Notes: generated from the sequence alone by a model not told the origin. 64,000 bases of DNA from Lysinibacillus louembei (GCF_033880585.1 NZ_CP137624.1:682001-746000); one strand, 5' to 3'; numbered from the stretch's first letter, positions 16,614 to 25,711 are shown. Numbers and translations are program-made.

Positions 16614-16635
16614 ACAAAAAAACCGCCCAGAAAAG
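16614..16635 (-). terminator. Distal half of the split amino-acid-operon terminator
   Basis: On the minus strand this is CTTTTCTGGGCGG followed by seven Ts. Its partner arm CCGCCCAGAAAAG lies at 18091-18106, on the other side of the insertion sequence. Joined across the AAG duplication they form a perfect 13-base-pair rho-independent terminator with a 6-base loop. Confidence 0.8.
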
Positions 16636-16672
16636 TGAAGTGACCCCTAAAAGTTAGACACGGTTATTTCAT

Positions 16673-17572
16673 TTAGGCAGCTTGGATAAAATGAGTTCGG
16701 TATTGCACCGGACTCATTTTTAATTTTGCCTTCATGCGTTTAGTGTTGTAATAGTTTATATAGTTTTCAAGTTCCTTTTTAAACTGCTCTACACTTTCAA
16801 ATTCCTTTAAGTAGAGGAATTCAGACTTTATAATCCCGAAAAAGTTCTCCATCACAGAATTATCGTAACAGTTTCCTTTACGTGACATACTTTGCACAAT
16901 TCCTCTTGATTCAAGGACGTGGCGATATGGTTTCATTTGATAATGCCAACCTTGATCAGAATGCATCAGTAGCTGGTGCTCCTCTGGTAAGTGTTCTAAA
17001 GCCTTCTCCAACATCTCTGAAACCAAAGAGTACGTAGGTCTAGAGCCAATTGTATACGTGATAATTTCTCCATTAAACAAGTCTAAAACAGGCGATAAAT
17101 AAAGCTTTTCGCCAAATAATTTAAACTCTGTAATATCTGTTACCCACTTCTGATTTGGCGCTTCCGCTGTAAAGTTACGGTCTAAAATATTTGGCGCAAT
17201 TTTATCGACGGTTCCTTTATAAGACTTATATTTTTTCATGCGAACGAGGCACTTTAAACCTAGCTCTTTCATGATACGTTGCACTTTCTTATGATTCACT
17301 TTTTGTCCACGATTCGCCAGCTCATCACGAATACGACGGTAGCCATAACGCCCCTCATGTTCCTTATAAATCGCTTGAATTTCAGCTTTTAGCTTGGCGT
17401 CGGAATCGGGTCGATTCATCTTCTTTACTAAAAAGTAATACGTGCTTCGTTTCATGCCTGCGAATGCCACAAGCGCCTTCACCGAGTATTTATGCCTTAA
17501 TTCATAGATGACCTTTACTTTGTCTTCTTTGGTGATTGTTCCTTGGCTTGAACTAAGGCGTTCAACTTTTTT
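16673..17572 (-). CDS. IS3-family transposase orfB (DDE integrase)
   Basis: The catalytic half contains HTH_21-like GRYGYRRIRDELANRG and the rve core: WVTDITEFK (first Asp), LMHSDQGWHYQ (second Asp) and NCYDNSVMENFFG (Glu). The frame has no ATG near its start. It is open from the A6G run at 17566-17572, reading KKVERLSSSQGTITKEDKVK, and joins orfA there by -1 frameshifting, as in relatives. An internal GTG at 17482 would give 269 residues. Nothing is damaged, so the element may be active. Confidence 0.85.
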   Translation of the reverse strand, partial: KKVERLSSSQGTITKEDKVKVIYELRHKYSVKALVAFAGMKRSTYYFLVKKMNRPDSDAKLKAEIQAIYKEHEGRYGYRRIRDELANRGQKVNHKKVQRIMKELGLKCLVRMKKYKSYKGTVDKIAPNILDRNFTAEAPNQKWVTDITEFKLFGEKLYLSPVLDLFNGEIITYTIGSRPTYSLVSEMLEKALEHLPEEHQLLMHSDQGWHYQMKPYRHVLESRGIVQSMSRKGNCYDNSVMENFFGIIKSEFLYLKEFESVEQFKKELENYINYYNTKRMKAKLKMSPVQYRTHFIQAA

Positions 17573-18027
17573 AAATACTCGTTTTCCATACGTAGACGTT
17601 CAATTTCTGCTTGAAGTGCTTCTGGTGAGCCTTCTACTGGTGCTTGTTTTAGTTGTTTCTTCGTTTCTTGTTTCATGGATGGACGCCCTTTTTTCTTTGA
17701 TTGAAGGGCATCGAATCCTTTTGTTTCAAACTGTCTTCGCCATTTCCGAAGAGTAGATGGGTCAGCTATGTTAAAAATGACAGCTGTTTCAAGAGTGGAC
17801 GTACCGTGTTCAATCATGTAATTTAGTACGTCTAGTTTAAACTGTGGCGAGTAATTTGTATATCGTTTTATAAATGCTTCAGCCCCATGATATTCATATT
17901 GCTTCGCCCAAGTAAGGATAGCTTTGTGTTCTGCTCCAATTGACTTAGCGATTTCATAGGAACTTTCATGCCCATTTAAGTAGCGTAAAGCGGCTTGTAA
18001 TTTTTCTTCAGTTGTAAATTTAGCCAT
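17515..18027 (-). CDS. IS3-family transposase orfA
   Basis: The 170-aa product starts MAKFTTEEKLQAALRYLNG and has two helix-turn-helix segments (SYEIAKSIGAEHKAILTWAK and STLETAVIFNIADPSTLRKW). A C-terminal leucine-zipper-like coiled coil (LQAEIERLRMENEYLKKL) follows. The slippery AAAAAAG lies at that KKL position, where part of the ribosomes shift to orfB. orfA alone usually binds the ends and regulates. Confidence 0.85.
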   Translation of the reverse strand: MAKFTTEEKLQAALRYLNGHESSYEIAKSIGAEHKAILTWAKQYEYHGAEAFIKRYTNYSPQFKLDVLNYMIEHGTSTLETAVIFNIADPSTLRKWRRQFETKGFDALQSKKKGRPSMKQETKKQLKQAPVEGSPEALQAEIERLRMENEYLKKLNALVQAKEQSPKKTK

Positions 18028-18111
18028 ATCAAAACTGCACCTCCAATTATTAGATGTGTCTAACAATTGGGGTGCAGTTCAAAGATGCTTCTTTTCTGGG
18101 CGGTCTTACAT

Positions 18112-18834
18112 TTATAATACTTTTCCTAAAAATGCCTTCGTTCTATCATTTTTAGGGTTACCGAAAAGCTCGTCTGGTGTGCCCTCCTCGACGATATAGC
18201 CACCGTCCATAAAGACAACACGATCTCCTACTTCACGTGCAAAGCCCATTTCATGTGTGACAACAACCATTGTCATACCTTCTGCAGCTAAATTTTTCAT
18301 TACTTCTAGCACTTCCTTTACCATTTCAGGGTCAAGTGCGGAGGTTGGTTCATCAAATAACATTGCTTTCGGCTTCATTGCCAAAGCACGTGCAATGGCT
18401 ACACGCTGCTGCTGTCCGCCTGAAAGCTGCTCTGGATAATTGTATGCCTTGCTATCTAAGCCTACCTTTTTCAGTAATTCATGTGCCAGCTTCTCCGCTT
18501 CGGCACGGCCCATTTTGCGTATTTGCATCGGTGCCATCACGACATTATCAAGGATATTCATGTGAGGAAATAGGTTGAATTGCTGGAATACCATACCTAC
18601 CTCTGCGCGAATTTCATTAATATTTGTCTTTGGGTCATTTACTTTCACATTTCCAATATAAACAGCACCATCGGTTATTTCCTCAAGCAAATTAATACAA
18701 CGTAAAAATGTACTTTTTCCTGAGCCAGATGGACCGATAACACAAACTACTTGCTGCTCTTTAATTTCATAGTCAATCCCTTTTAATACTTCAAGTTCAC
18801 CAAAGGATTTATACAAGTTTTCAATTTTAATCAT
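18112..18834 (-). CDS. Polar amino-acid ABC transporter, ATP-binding protein
   Basis: The 240-aa ATPase has Walker [11 protein letters not shown]-loop [12 protein letters not shown], signature [15 protein letters not shown] and Walker [15 protein letters not shown]. The long tail with [13 protein letters not shown] is typical of the GlnQ/HisP group. It overlaps the permease gene by four bases. Transcription past this gene now enters the insertion sequence because its terminator is split. Confidence 0.92.
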   Translation of the reverse strand: MIKIENLYKSFGELEVLKGIDYEIKEQQVVCVIGPSGSGKSTFLRCINLLEEITDGAVYIGNVKVNDPKTNINEIRAEVGMVFQQFNLFPHMNILDNVVMAPMQIRKMGRAEAEKLAHELLKKVGLDSKAYNYPEQLSGGQQQRVAIARALAMKPKAMLFDEPTSALDPEMVKEVLEVMKNLAAEGMTMVVVTHEMGFAREVGDRVVFMDGGYIVEEGTPDELFGNPKNDRTKAFLGKVL

Positions 18835-19535
18835 CGCGCTAACCTCCCTTTTGCTTTACGAGGGATGTACGTATTGCTATAGCGCTTCTCAATAAATGCA
18901 ATTACTTTTGTTGCTATATATGTGAGAATCAAATATAAAAGCGCTGCAAAAAGATATGGCTCCCACTGTCTAAATGTCGCACCAGCTATTACTTTACTCG
19001 TATACAAAATATCCGGCGCTGCAATTACCATCAATAATGAAGAGTCTTTTAATAAGGCAATAAACTCATTTCCTAATGGCGGAATCATACGTCTAAATGC
19101 TTGTGGCAAAATGACTTTGCGCATTGCCTGTCCGTATGTTAGACCTAGCGAACGTGCTGCCTCCATTTGCCCCTTCGCAATACTTTGAATACCCGCACGG
19201 AAAATTTCTGCATTGTACGCAGCACAATTGATAATAAGCGCTGTAATACCAGATACCATATAGCCTAATGAGTGTCCAAAAATTGTTGGGAACAAGGCAA
19301 AGTGAATGATGAAAATTTGCACAAGCATCGGTGTACCACGTATTAAATCAACATAGATTTTACATGGCCAATAAATAAGTTTTTTCGTTGATACTTGCCC
19401 AAGCCCTAGCAGTAGCCCTAAAACGATACCGCCACAGTAGCCTGCTAAAGTTAAAACTAGCGTTATCCCAACACCACGTATAAACATATCACGGTAATTC
19501 CAAATGACGCCCCACTCTAAATTTAATAAATCCAT
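18831..19535 (-). CDS. Polar amino-acid ABC transporter permease
   Basis: The 234-aa membrane protein of the HisM/GlnP type has five predicted helices, the N-terminal [20 protein letters not shown] and the ATPase-docking loop [20 protein letters not shown]. It contains [13 protein letters not shown], a hallmark of the family. It is coupled to the ATPase gene and lies 82 bases from the binding-protein gene. Confidence 0.92.
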   Translation of the reverse strand: MDLLNLEWGVIWNYRDMFIRGVGITLVLTLAGYCGGIVLGLLLGLGQVSTKKLIYWPCKIYVDLIRGTPMLVQIFIIHFALFPTIFGHSLGYMVSGITALIINCAAYNAEIFRAGIQSIAKGQMEAARSLGLTYGQAMRKVILPQAFRRMIPPLGNEFIALLKDSSLLMVIAAPDILYTSKVIAGATFRQWEPYLFAALLYLILTYIATKVIAFIEKRYSNTYIPRKAKGRLAR

Positions 19536-19578
19536 ATACGAACCTACTTCCTATTCGAAATTACGTAAACCTAGATAG

Positions 19579-19612
19579 CGCATTCAGAGAGATTTCTCTC
19601 TGAATGGCGTTT
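19579..19612 (-). terminator. Stem-loop between binding protein and permease
   Basis: The inverted repeat has arms CGCATTCAGAGAG and CTCTCTGAATGGCG. It occupies the same operon position as the hairpin at 15484 in the siderophore operon and probably sets a higher dose of binding protein. Confidence 0.6.
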
Positions 19613-19617
19613 ATCTA

Positions 19618-20412
19618 CTACTCTTTCCAAAATGCTGAGCCTGTAATTTCCTCTAGTTTTCCGTTCTCTTTAATTTTTTGTAAGCCTTCATTTAGTTTAT
19701 CTAATAGCTCTTTATTACCTTTGCGTACCATTAAGCCGTAGTATTCTCTTTCAAATGCGTCATCTTCAACGATTTTTAATTTTTTATCTGGATTTGCTTT
19801 CATATATTCATACACAACCGCATTATCACCAATTACTGCATCTGCATTGCCATTTAACATTTCTTGAATCGCAAGTGGCTGACTTTCAAATGCTAAAATA
19901 TTTTTGCTCATTTCACCTTGAAGCTTTTTCGCTGCTACATGTCCTGTCGCATTAATTTGTACAGCAATTTTTTTATCCTTTAGCTCATCTAATGAGCTGA
20001 TTGTTGAATCGCTAGGTAAGGCAATTAATAGCTTTGATTCATAATATGGCTCTGTGAAGTCAAATGTCTTTTGACGGTCTTCTGTAATCGTAATACCTGA
20101 TGCACCAATATCTGTTTCTTTGTTATTAATCATAGAGAAAACTGCATCCCAACCAACATTTCTCCACTCTACTTGAATACCTACTTCATCTGCGATTGCC
20201 TGCAGTATATCCACATCAATACCGACAATATTGCCATCTGCATCGATGGATTCAAACGGTGCAAATGTTGCCTCTGTACCTACCATATATACTTTATTAT
20301 CCCCATCTGTGCCAGGATCATTACTAGCGTTACCGCCATCCTTTGTTCCACAGGCTGCTAATACAAGCACTGCTGTGATAACCATTAGTAATACTGAAAA
20401 CTTTTGCTTCAT
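19618..20412 (-). CDS. Polar amino-acid binding lipoprotein
   Basis: ATG 20412 has GGGGGAG seven bases upstream. The 264-aa product has a lipoprotein signal (VLVLAACGT) and a SBP_bac_3 domain: VGTEATFAPFESID, GIDVDILQAIADEVG, DIGASGITITEDRQKTFDF and AVQINATGHVAA. It delivers an amino acid (glutamine, arginine or cystine class; not resolvable here) to the permease. Confidence 0.9.
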   Translation of the reverse strand: MKQKFSVLLMVITAVLVLAACGTKDGGNASNDPGTDGDNKVYMVGTEATFAPFESIDADGNIVGIDVDILQAIADEVGIQVEWRNVGWDAVFSMINNKETDIGASGITITEDRQKTFDFTEPYYESKLLIALPSDSTISSLDELKDKKIAVQINATGHVAAKKLQGEMSKNILAFESQPLAIQEMLNGNADAVIGDNAVVYEYMKANPDKKLKIVEDDAFEREYYGLMVRKGNKELLDKLNEGLQKIKENGKLEEITGSAFWKE

Positions 20413-20544
20413 AAACAATCTCCCCCTAAATATAAATACCTTATCTAATAATTCAGAAAAGTAATTCTTATATTTATTATAGTAATATTGTTAGCGGAAA
20501 AGCAATAGTTTTCAGAAAAAACCATTTATTCTGATAGTTTACAT

Positions 20545-20982
20545 TTACCATAGCATAGGCTTCGCAACCATAAACCAAAGCATAATAAGCAAGAGCACAA
20601 CATATAGCCATGTAGAGCGTCTAAGCTTTGCTATAAATTGCATTCGATTGAATGCTGATGTACCAAATGTTTTCATCGTTGGCTTAAAGGCTTGCGCCAA
20701 AAAGTAAATGGAAGCAATCATTAAAGCAATCGTCAGCACAATCCATGATGTGTGCCATGGCCATCCACCTCTCCAAATTAACAAAATTCCTGATAGTACT
20801 AAAACGTGCCCACCATGCTTTACTGTTGTAATGCTCGCTTGAAATGAATGAACATAGCCTACAAGTGCCGCATCATCGGCCTTTTCCATGCGTTTTAAAA
20901 TAGAAAATAGCACAAATAATGGACCGATTGACACAATTGCACTTGCTATATGTACATATAATAAAATATTAAAAAGTAGCAC
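20545..20982 (-). CDS. DUF2269-like integral membrane protein
   Basis: The 145-aa protein has four helices. The start LYVHIASAIVSIGPLFVLF and the conserved Gly-rich third segment (HGGHVLVLSGILLI) look like the DUF2269 group of predicted membrane proteins. A basic loop FNRMQFIAKLRRSTW precedes the last helix. Function unknown; it is a single gene. Confidence 0.55.
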   Translation of the reverse strand: MLLFNILLYVHIASAIVSIGPLFVLFSILKRMEKADDAALVGYVHSFQASITTVKHGGHVLVLSGILLIWRGGWPWHTSWIVLTIALMIASIYFLAQAFKPTMKTFGTSAFNRMQFIAKLRRSTWLYVVLLLIMLWFMVAKPMLW

Positions 20983-21162
20983 TGCTTAACACCTCTTTAA
21001 GTTTGTCTCTACTTTTTAGTATAGTGTAAAGATGCTGTTAATAATATGTAAAATGTTTTACAAAACGGACTTTTTGGGTATAAATTAAAGTATGCTGTTA
21101 GTGAGAAAGCTTGCTCATTCCTCCCTTATGACAAGCCTTCTCAACATTAAATAAGAAACGGA

Positions 21163-21801
21163 GTGATTGTTATAGGTATTCATCGTTTTTTCACAAGCTT
21201 AAATGATTTGGAGCGCATTATCCGCTGTCCTGGCCGCTTTAAGTTCGAGGAACATAATGTAGCGGCACATTCGTGGAAGGTATCACAATATGCCATGTTC
21301 TTTGCAACGCTAGAGGAGCGCGCTGGCAATACAATCGATTGGAAAGCTCTATATGAAAAAACAATTAATCATGACTTTGCAGAAGTCTTTATCGGCGATA
21401 TTAAAACACCTGTGAAGCACGCCTCTCCAGAATTAAAGGAAATGCTTGCACATGTTGAAGAAAAGATGATGGAGAAATTTATTCGGGAAGAAATACCGCC
21501 CGATTTTCAAGAAGTCTTTTTTGAGCGCATGAAGGAAGGCAAGGACGCTACAATCGAAGGTAGACTGCTGGAATTCGCAGACAAACTTGATCAATTTTAT
21601 GAGGCATTCGCAGAGTTAAAGCGTGGCAATACTGATACAGAGTTTGTTTACATGTATCAAACCGCCTTAGCAAAGCTATTATTAATTCCACTCGATGCTA
21701 CAGTGCACTATTTCCGCACTGAAATTTTAAAGGATGCGATGCAGGAAGATACACATATTGATGTTGCCACACTGACAAATGAAATTTTAAATAAGTCCTG
21801 A
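21163..21801 (+). CDS. YfbR-like HD-domain 5'-nucleotidase
   Basis: The HD metal site is visible: EEHNVAAHSWKV (first His), KTINHDFAEVFIGD (His-Asp pair) and LEFADKLDQFYE (last Asp). Such proteins dephosphorylate deoxyribonucleoside monophosphates. About 208 residues from GIHRFF onward match the family's usual start. The called start GTG 21163 sits inside the ribosome site GGAG. The codon best placed for initiation (eight bases after GGAG) and aligned with the usual Met is ATA at 21172, so the true start is uncertain. Confidence 0.75.
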   Translation: MIVIGIHRFFTSLNDLERIIRCPGRFKFEEHNVAAHSWKVSQYAMFFATLEERAGNTIDWKALYEKTINHDFAEVFIGDIKTPVKHASPELKEMLAHVEEKMMEKFIREEIPPDFQEVFFERMKEGKDATIEGRLLEFADKLDQFYEAFAELKRGNTDTEFVYMYQTALAKLLLIPLDATVHYFRTEILKDAMQEDTHIDVATLTNEILNKS

Positions 21802-21968
21802 TGCGAAGCTTCTTGATTCAGTTTCTTATCTTAATTTTGTAAAGTTAGCTTTATAACAAAGTTTACTTTACATTATTTTGTTATAGGATACATTTTTGAA
21901 CAAAAAATATTGTCATACTATTTGTATATGCTGGTTGATTTTTCTCTCATAATTAAGCATTTATATCC

Positions 21969-22700
21969 CTACTCCAAAGCTGTTGCATAAGCAATACACC
22001 GTTCGACATACTCCAAGATTTCTTCTGAAATTGGATATAGCCCCGTTTCTTCGATAGGGCGTTTTCTAATTTCCCAAAATTCCTCCATTAACTTTGTATC
22101 TTCCTGAAAGGTCTCTTTGGATATTTCAATTAACTCAGAGGCAATTTGAAAACCTTCGTCTGATTCAGCCTCTATATTATTTTGTATACACCTTTCAATT
22201 CGTCGTAGCAATGCAATATATTGCTGCGTTGTTTTATCGTTATGACTAATGTTTGGAAGTGCTTCTTGTAACAAGGTTTTATCTTCATCTTGGAAATAGT
22301 CAATCCATTTTTTAGATGATTTTTGTGAATTTTGAACAAGTGCCGTTACATGCTCCCAAGATAAAGGAGCTTCCAAATCAATCATATTAATTAATGAGGC
22401 TGTATGGGAAATGTTCATTTGAATATTCGATAGTTGCTCTTGTAGATAATTATGATGCGAAATTAGAACTTGTTTATAGGAGAGTTTATCCAATAAATCA
22501 CGTATATTTTCAAGAGGAAGTGCTAGAGATTTCAAAATAAGAATTTTCTCTAATTGAAATAAATCCTTTTCTGAATAGTAGCGCCGTCCATTATCATCCT
22601 TATAGCTTGGCGTAAGAAGGTTAATTTGATCGTAATAGCGCAGCGTGCGGATGGAAATATTTTTCTGTTTAGCTACTTCTCCTGTTGTCCATTGCTTCAT
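21969..22700 (-). CDS. MerR-family transcriptional regulator
   Basis: The N-terminus is a winged-helix MerR domain (TTGEVAKQKNISIRTLRYYD, DNGRRYYSEKDLFQLEKI), followed by a coiled coil and a C-terminal domain of about 120 residues with the Glu-rich FWEIRKRPIEETGLYPISEE, similar in layout to TipA-type effector domains. It is divergent from a CPBP protease, and the 85-base gap contains a MerR-style promoter with a dyad in a 19-base spacer. Autoregulation and control of the protease are likely. Confidence 0.85.
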   Translation of the reverse strand: MKQWTTGEVAKQKNISIRTLRYYDQINLLTPSYKDDNGRRYYSEKDLFQLEKILILKSLALPLENIRDLLDKLSYKQVLISHHNYLQEQLSNIQMNISHTASLINMIDLEAPLSWEHVTALVQNSQKSSKKWIDYFQDEDKTLLQEALPNISHNDKTTQQYIALLRRIERCIQNNIEAESDEGFQIASELIEISKETFQEDTKLMEEFWEIRKRPIEETGLYPISEEILEYVERCIAYATALE

Positions 22701-22722
22701 CTCATATCCTCCTAAAAAAGGG

Positions 22723-22753
22723 TTGCAGGTGACGTTACGTCATCTTCTATACT
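22723..22753 (+). promoter_or_regulatory. MerR-type promoter for the CPBP gene
   Basis: TTGCAG (22723-22728) and TATACT (22748-22753) are separated by 19 bases. The spacer holds the perfect dyad TGACGTTACGTCA (22730-22742). A stretched spacer with a centred dyad is the classical target of MerR activators that twist DNA to allow transcription. Confidence 0.8.
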
Positions 22754-22785
22754 CGAAGTATATCAAAAATAAGGAGAGAGCACGA

Positions 22786-23490
22786 ATGGAAATGAAACAA
22801 CTAGGCTGGAAAGAGCAAGACTTTTGGAGTTTGAAAGAATTCGTATTATTATTGTTGCTTGAATTCGTAATTGTAATAGGATGTATTAAATTTTTTGTAA
22901 AACCAATTTATTTGAGATTGCTTGATAATGAGCTATATGCCGGAACATTAACGGGGCTAACAATAGCGCTTATTTTAATGTTAGGTGTCTATGTTATTGC
23001 ACTCTATCCAAAAAAGCTTTCCTGGAGCGAGTTAGGAATAAAATCATTTAGCGTGAAGGAATGGAAACATATTCTACTATCCTCCATTCTCTTACTGGTT
23101 GGAGCTACAATCATTGTCATACTTACTAGCTTTATAGGGAATTCGTGGGAGAACAGCAAAACAGCAGCCATCCAACAAAACGTAACTTTCCTTACAGCTC
23201 TAATCGCTTTCGTCTCTGCGGCTGTAATCTCACCGATATATGAGGAAATTTTTTATCGTGGCTTTTTATATCGTTGGTTACGTACACGCATAGGATTTAC
23301 AGGTGCACTGATCATTAGCTCCCTCATCTTTACAATTGTTCATATTCCAACATATAACGTCATGCCAGTAAATTTCTTTAGTGGTGTTATTTTCGCTTTA
23401 GCATATGAACGAACAGGCTCGATTTGGCCATCTGTTGTTATTCATGGTTTAACGAATGGAGTAATGGTTTTACTGACAATTTGGGGATGA
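22786..23490 (+). CDS. CPBP-family intramembrane metalloprotease
   Basis: ATG 22786 has AAGGAGAG upstream, giving 234 residues; an upstream open frame overlaps the MerR gene and is not used. The family motifs are all present: SPIYEEIFYRGFLYRWL (EExxxR), FTIVHIP (FxxxH) and the final NVMPVNFFSGVIFALAYERT. Six to eight helices. CPBP (Abi) proteins process peptides and in bacteria often guard against bacteriocins. Adjacency to lantibiotic-type immunity genes fits this. Confidence 0.88.
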   Translation: MEMKQLGWKEQDFWSLKEFVLLLLLEFVIVIGCIKFFVKPIYLRLLDNELYAGTLTGLTIALILMLGVYVIALYPKKLSWSELGIKSFSVKEWKHILLSSILLLVGATIIVILTSFIGNSWENSKTAAIQQNVTFLTALIAFVSAAVISPIYEEIFYRGFLYRWLRTRIGFTGALIISSLIFTIVHIPTYNVMPVNFFSGVIFALAYERTGSIWPSVVIHGLTNGVMVLLTIWG

Positions 23491-23503
23491 CGGTATTTAA
23501 CTG

Positions 23504-23525
23504 ATTCCTTATAAATTCCTTATAA
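23504..23525 (+). promoter_or_regulatory. Tandem 11-base operator before the FEG transporter
   Basis: Two perfect, adjacent copies of ATTCCTTATAA (23504-23514 and 23515-23525) lie 9 bases before a -10-like TACACT (23534-23539). Direct repeats spaced one helical turn apart over the -35 region are typical OmpR-family response-regulator sites. The regulator gene at 25731 is the natural candidate. Confidence 0.6.
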
Positions 23526-23565
23526 TTGTTTTTTACACTAAAGCCATCAGAAAGGATGATGGTGA

Positions 23566-24273
23566 ATGCAGCAGTTTATTTTACAAACAGAAAATCTTAG
23601 TAAAGCTTTTAAAGGGCAACAAGTGGTGGACGATGTTTCTCTACATATTCCACGCCATACGGTTTACGGTCTATTAGGACCAAATGGGGCTGGTAAATCC
23701 ACGCTTTTAAAAATGTTAACGGGCATACTACGTCCAAATGTAGGGACGATTTCCTTCAATGATCATGCTTGGTCACGAGATGATTTACGGCATATTGGTG
23801 CACTAATTGAAACACCGCCGCTTTATGATAATTTAACAGCACATGAAAATTTGAAAGTGCGCACACTTACTTTAGGGCTACCTGAATCACGCATTGATGA
23901 GGTGCTACAAATCGTGGATTTAACACAAACTGGCAAGAAGCGAGCACGCCAATTTTCTTTAGGGATGAAGCAACGATTAGGTATTGCTATTGCATTGCTA
24001 CAAAAACCGCAGCTTTTAATTCTTGATGAACCAACAAATGGACTGGACCCGCTCGGTATTCAAGAACTGCGTGAGCTTATTCGCTCCTTCCCTTCACAAG
24101 GGATTACCGTTATTTTGTCGAGCCATATTTTATCTGAGGTTGAACAAATTGCGGATGTGATTGGTATTATTGCACAAGGGAAACTGCGCTATGAAGGTGC
24201 AATGCCTAAAGGGAATCAGTTGGAAGCATTATTTATGGAAATTGCCATCGCTAGCCGAAAGGAGGCATTTTAA
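23566..24273 (+). CDS. Lantibiotic-protection ABC transporter, ATPase (LanF type)
   Basis: The 235-aa ATPase has Walker A GPNGAGKST, signature FSLGMKQRLGIAIAL, Walker B LLILDEPTNGLDP and the switch His in LSSHILSEVEQ. The short length and context with two half-size permeases match SpaF/NisF/EpiF proteins, which expel lantibiotics from the membrane. The next gene starts inside its stop codon region. Confidence 0.88.
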   Translation: MQQFILQTENLSKAFKGQQVVDDVSLHIPRHTVYGLLGPNGAGKSTLLKMLTGILRPNVGTISFNDHAWSRDDLRHIGALIETPPLYDNLTAHENLKVRTLTLGLPESRIDEVLQIVDLTQTGKKRARQFSLGMKQRLGIAIALLQKPQLLILDEPTNGLDPLGIQELRELIRSFPSQGITVILSSHILSEVEQIADVIGIIAQGKLRYEGAMPKGNQLEALFMEIAIASRKEAF

Positions 24274-25004
24274 TGCTAAATCTTCTTTTAGCCGAACGTT
24301 TAAAATGGAAAAGAACAGCAATTACTAAAATATTGTGGATTGCCCCGTTAATTACTTTGCTGCTAGGCGCTGGCTTAATGGGCGGCCCATTCTTTCAAAC
24401 AGGTACTTATAACTGGTGGTATACGCTATTACTGCCTAGTGCTTTAGCGATGACTTGCGCCTTCGCAATTGAAAAAGATAGAAAACTAAAATTAGCTAGT
24501 ATTTTAACCTTGCCTATTGATTTAACAAAGGTTTGGTACAGCAAAATTGTAGCCTGTAGCATATGGCTTTTGATGAGTACAATGGTTTTCTTTTTCATGA
24601 TGAACATAGGCGGAACGTTTTTCGATTCTCACTATACACTTCTACAACAAATCGTTGGCTGCTTCTTTATCTTTTTTACAATGCTTTGGCAAATTCCTGT
24701 TTGTCTTTTTCTCGCAGCTAAATTCGGCATATATATAGCGATTTTGTTGAATATTGTGGGGACAGTAATTGGCGTTGTGTTTGCTATGAGTAAATTATGG
24801 TATTTAATGCCTTATTCGATTACACCTCGAATGATGGTCCCGCTCCTGCATATTTTACCGAATGGTCTACCTGCATCAGTAAATAGCCCGCTTCTTACAA
24901 CAACTAGCTTACTGTTTGGCTCATTAATTGCATGCCTATTATTTATCGCCCTTACTTTCATAACCGCTTTGTGGTTCCAGAAAAAAGGAGCGATTCATCA
25001 ATGA
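24273..25004 (+). CDS. Lantibiotic-immunity ABC permease (LanE/MutE type)
   Basis: The 243-aa membrane protein has six helices, beginning LNLLLAERLKWKRTAITKIL. The repeated aromatic segment TYNWWYTLLLPSALAMTCAF and the block KIVACSIWLL are usual in the EpiE/MutE group. It overlaps the ATPase and the next permease gene, so the three subunits are translationally coupled. Confidence 0.82.
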   Translation: MLNLLLAERLKWKRTAITKILWIAPLITLLLGAGLMGGPFFQTGTYNWWYTLLLPSALAMTCAFAIEKDRKLKLASILTLPIDLTKVWYSKIVACSIWLLMSTMVFFFMMNIGGTFFDSHYTLLQQIVGCFFIFFTMLWQIPVCLFLAAKFGIYIAILLNIVGTVIGVVFAMSKLWYLMPYSITPRMMVPLLHILPNGLPASVNSPLLTTTSLLFGSLIACLLFIALTFITALWFQKKGAIHQ

Positions 25005-25711
25005 AATTATTTCATGCAGAGCTATTGAAAACGAAACACAGCGCTTTTTTATACGTCCATCTAATTGTACCTGCTACTATTGCAGCTCTATTTATCGCCT
25101 ATTATTCATACACACCTTGGCATTGGGAAGGGAAATTAATCGCTTATTTTCAAGTGCTGGCTTGTGGGCTACCACTGATGATTAGCATTGTTTGTACAAT
25201 GCTAATTGAGCAGGAATCATCAGCAGGACATTTTCAATTAATGCTGACAGACACACGTAGAAAAATCACCTCATTTTTAATGAAGGCATTTTTAGCTTGT
25301 AGCTTTGGCTTTATTGCACTACTGCTTGCTGCTATTTTATTTAGTAGCGGCTTTTCCGCAAAAATGCCATTGACATTTTATTTAGGTGCGAGCTGTATTT
25401 TATTTGCAAGCAGCATTTTTCTCTATATATTCCACCTTGTTATCAGCCTACAGTTTGGTAGAGGTGCCTCTATTGGATTAGGCGTTGTCGGCTCCCTATT
25501 AGCCGCTTTACTTATTACAGGCTTAGGGGATACGATTTGGCCTTTTGTGCCATATGGCTGGGGGATACGTTTTATTTCACATTGGACGCTTGGCTCATTA
25601 ACAGCAGATGTGCAGATGGCGATTGTTGTTTGCTTTGTAGTCACAGCTAGCGCGATTGTTTTCGCCTCTATTTGGTTTTGGCGTTGGCAAGGAAGAAATT
25701 CACTTGATTAG
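25001..25711 (+). CDS. Lantibiotic-immunity ABC permease (LanG/MutG type)
   Basis: The start is ATG 25001, overlapping the preceding TGA, with GGAG ten bases upstream; the open frame before it lies within the E gene. The 236-aa protein has six helices, with SLQFGRGASIGLGVVGSL and PFVPYGWGIRF near the end, as in SpaG/MutG proteins. Together with E and F it should form the full immunity exporter. Confidence 0.82.
   Translation: MKLFHAELLKTKHSAFLYVHLIVPATIAALFIAYYSYTPWHWEGKLIAYFQVLACGLPLMISIVCTMLIEQESSAGHFQLMLTDTRRKITSFLMKAFLACSFGFIALLLAAILFSSGFSAKMPLTFYLGASCILFASSIFLYIFHLVISLQFGRGASIGLGVVGSLLAALLITGLGDTIWPFVPYGWGIRFISHWTLGSLTADVQMAIVVCFVVTASAIVFASIWFWRWQGRNSLD

Larger units (their letters stand above)
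16636..18081 (-). mobile_element. IS3-family (IS150-type) insertion sequence, apparently intact
   Basis: The element is 1,446 bases with 25-base imperfect inverted repeats starting TGAA and ending GTTAGACA inward (16636-16660 and the complement at 18057-18081). A 3-base direct repeat AAG flanks both ends. orfA and orfB are uninterrupted and linked by an A6G slippery site. Insertion lies within the loop side of a transcription terminator (arms at 16621-16635 and 18091-18106). Confidence 0.9.
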
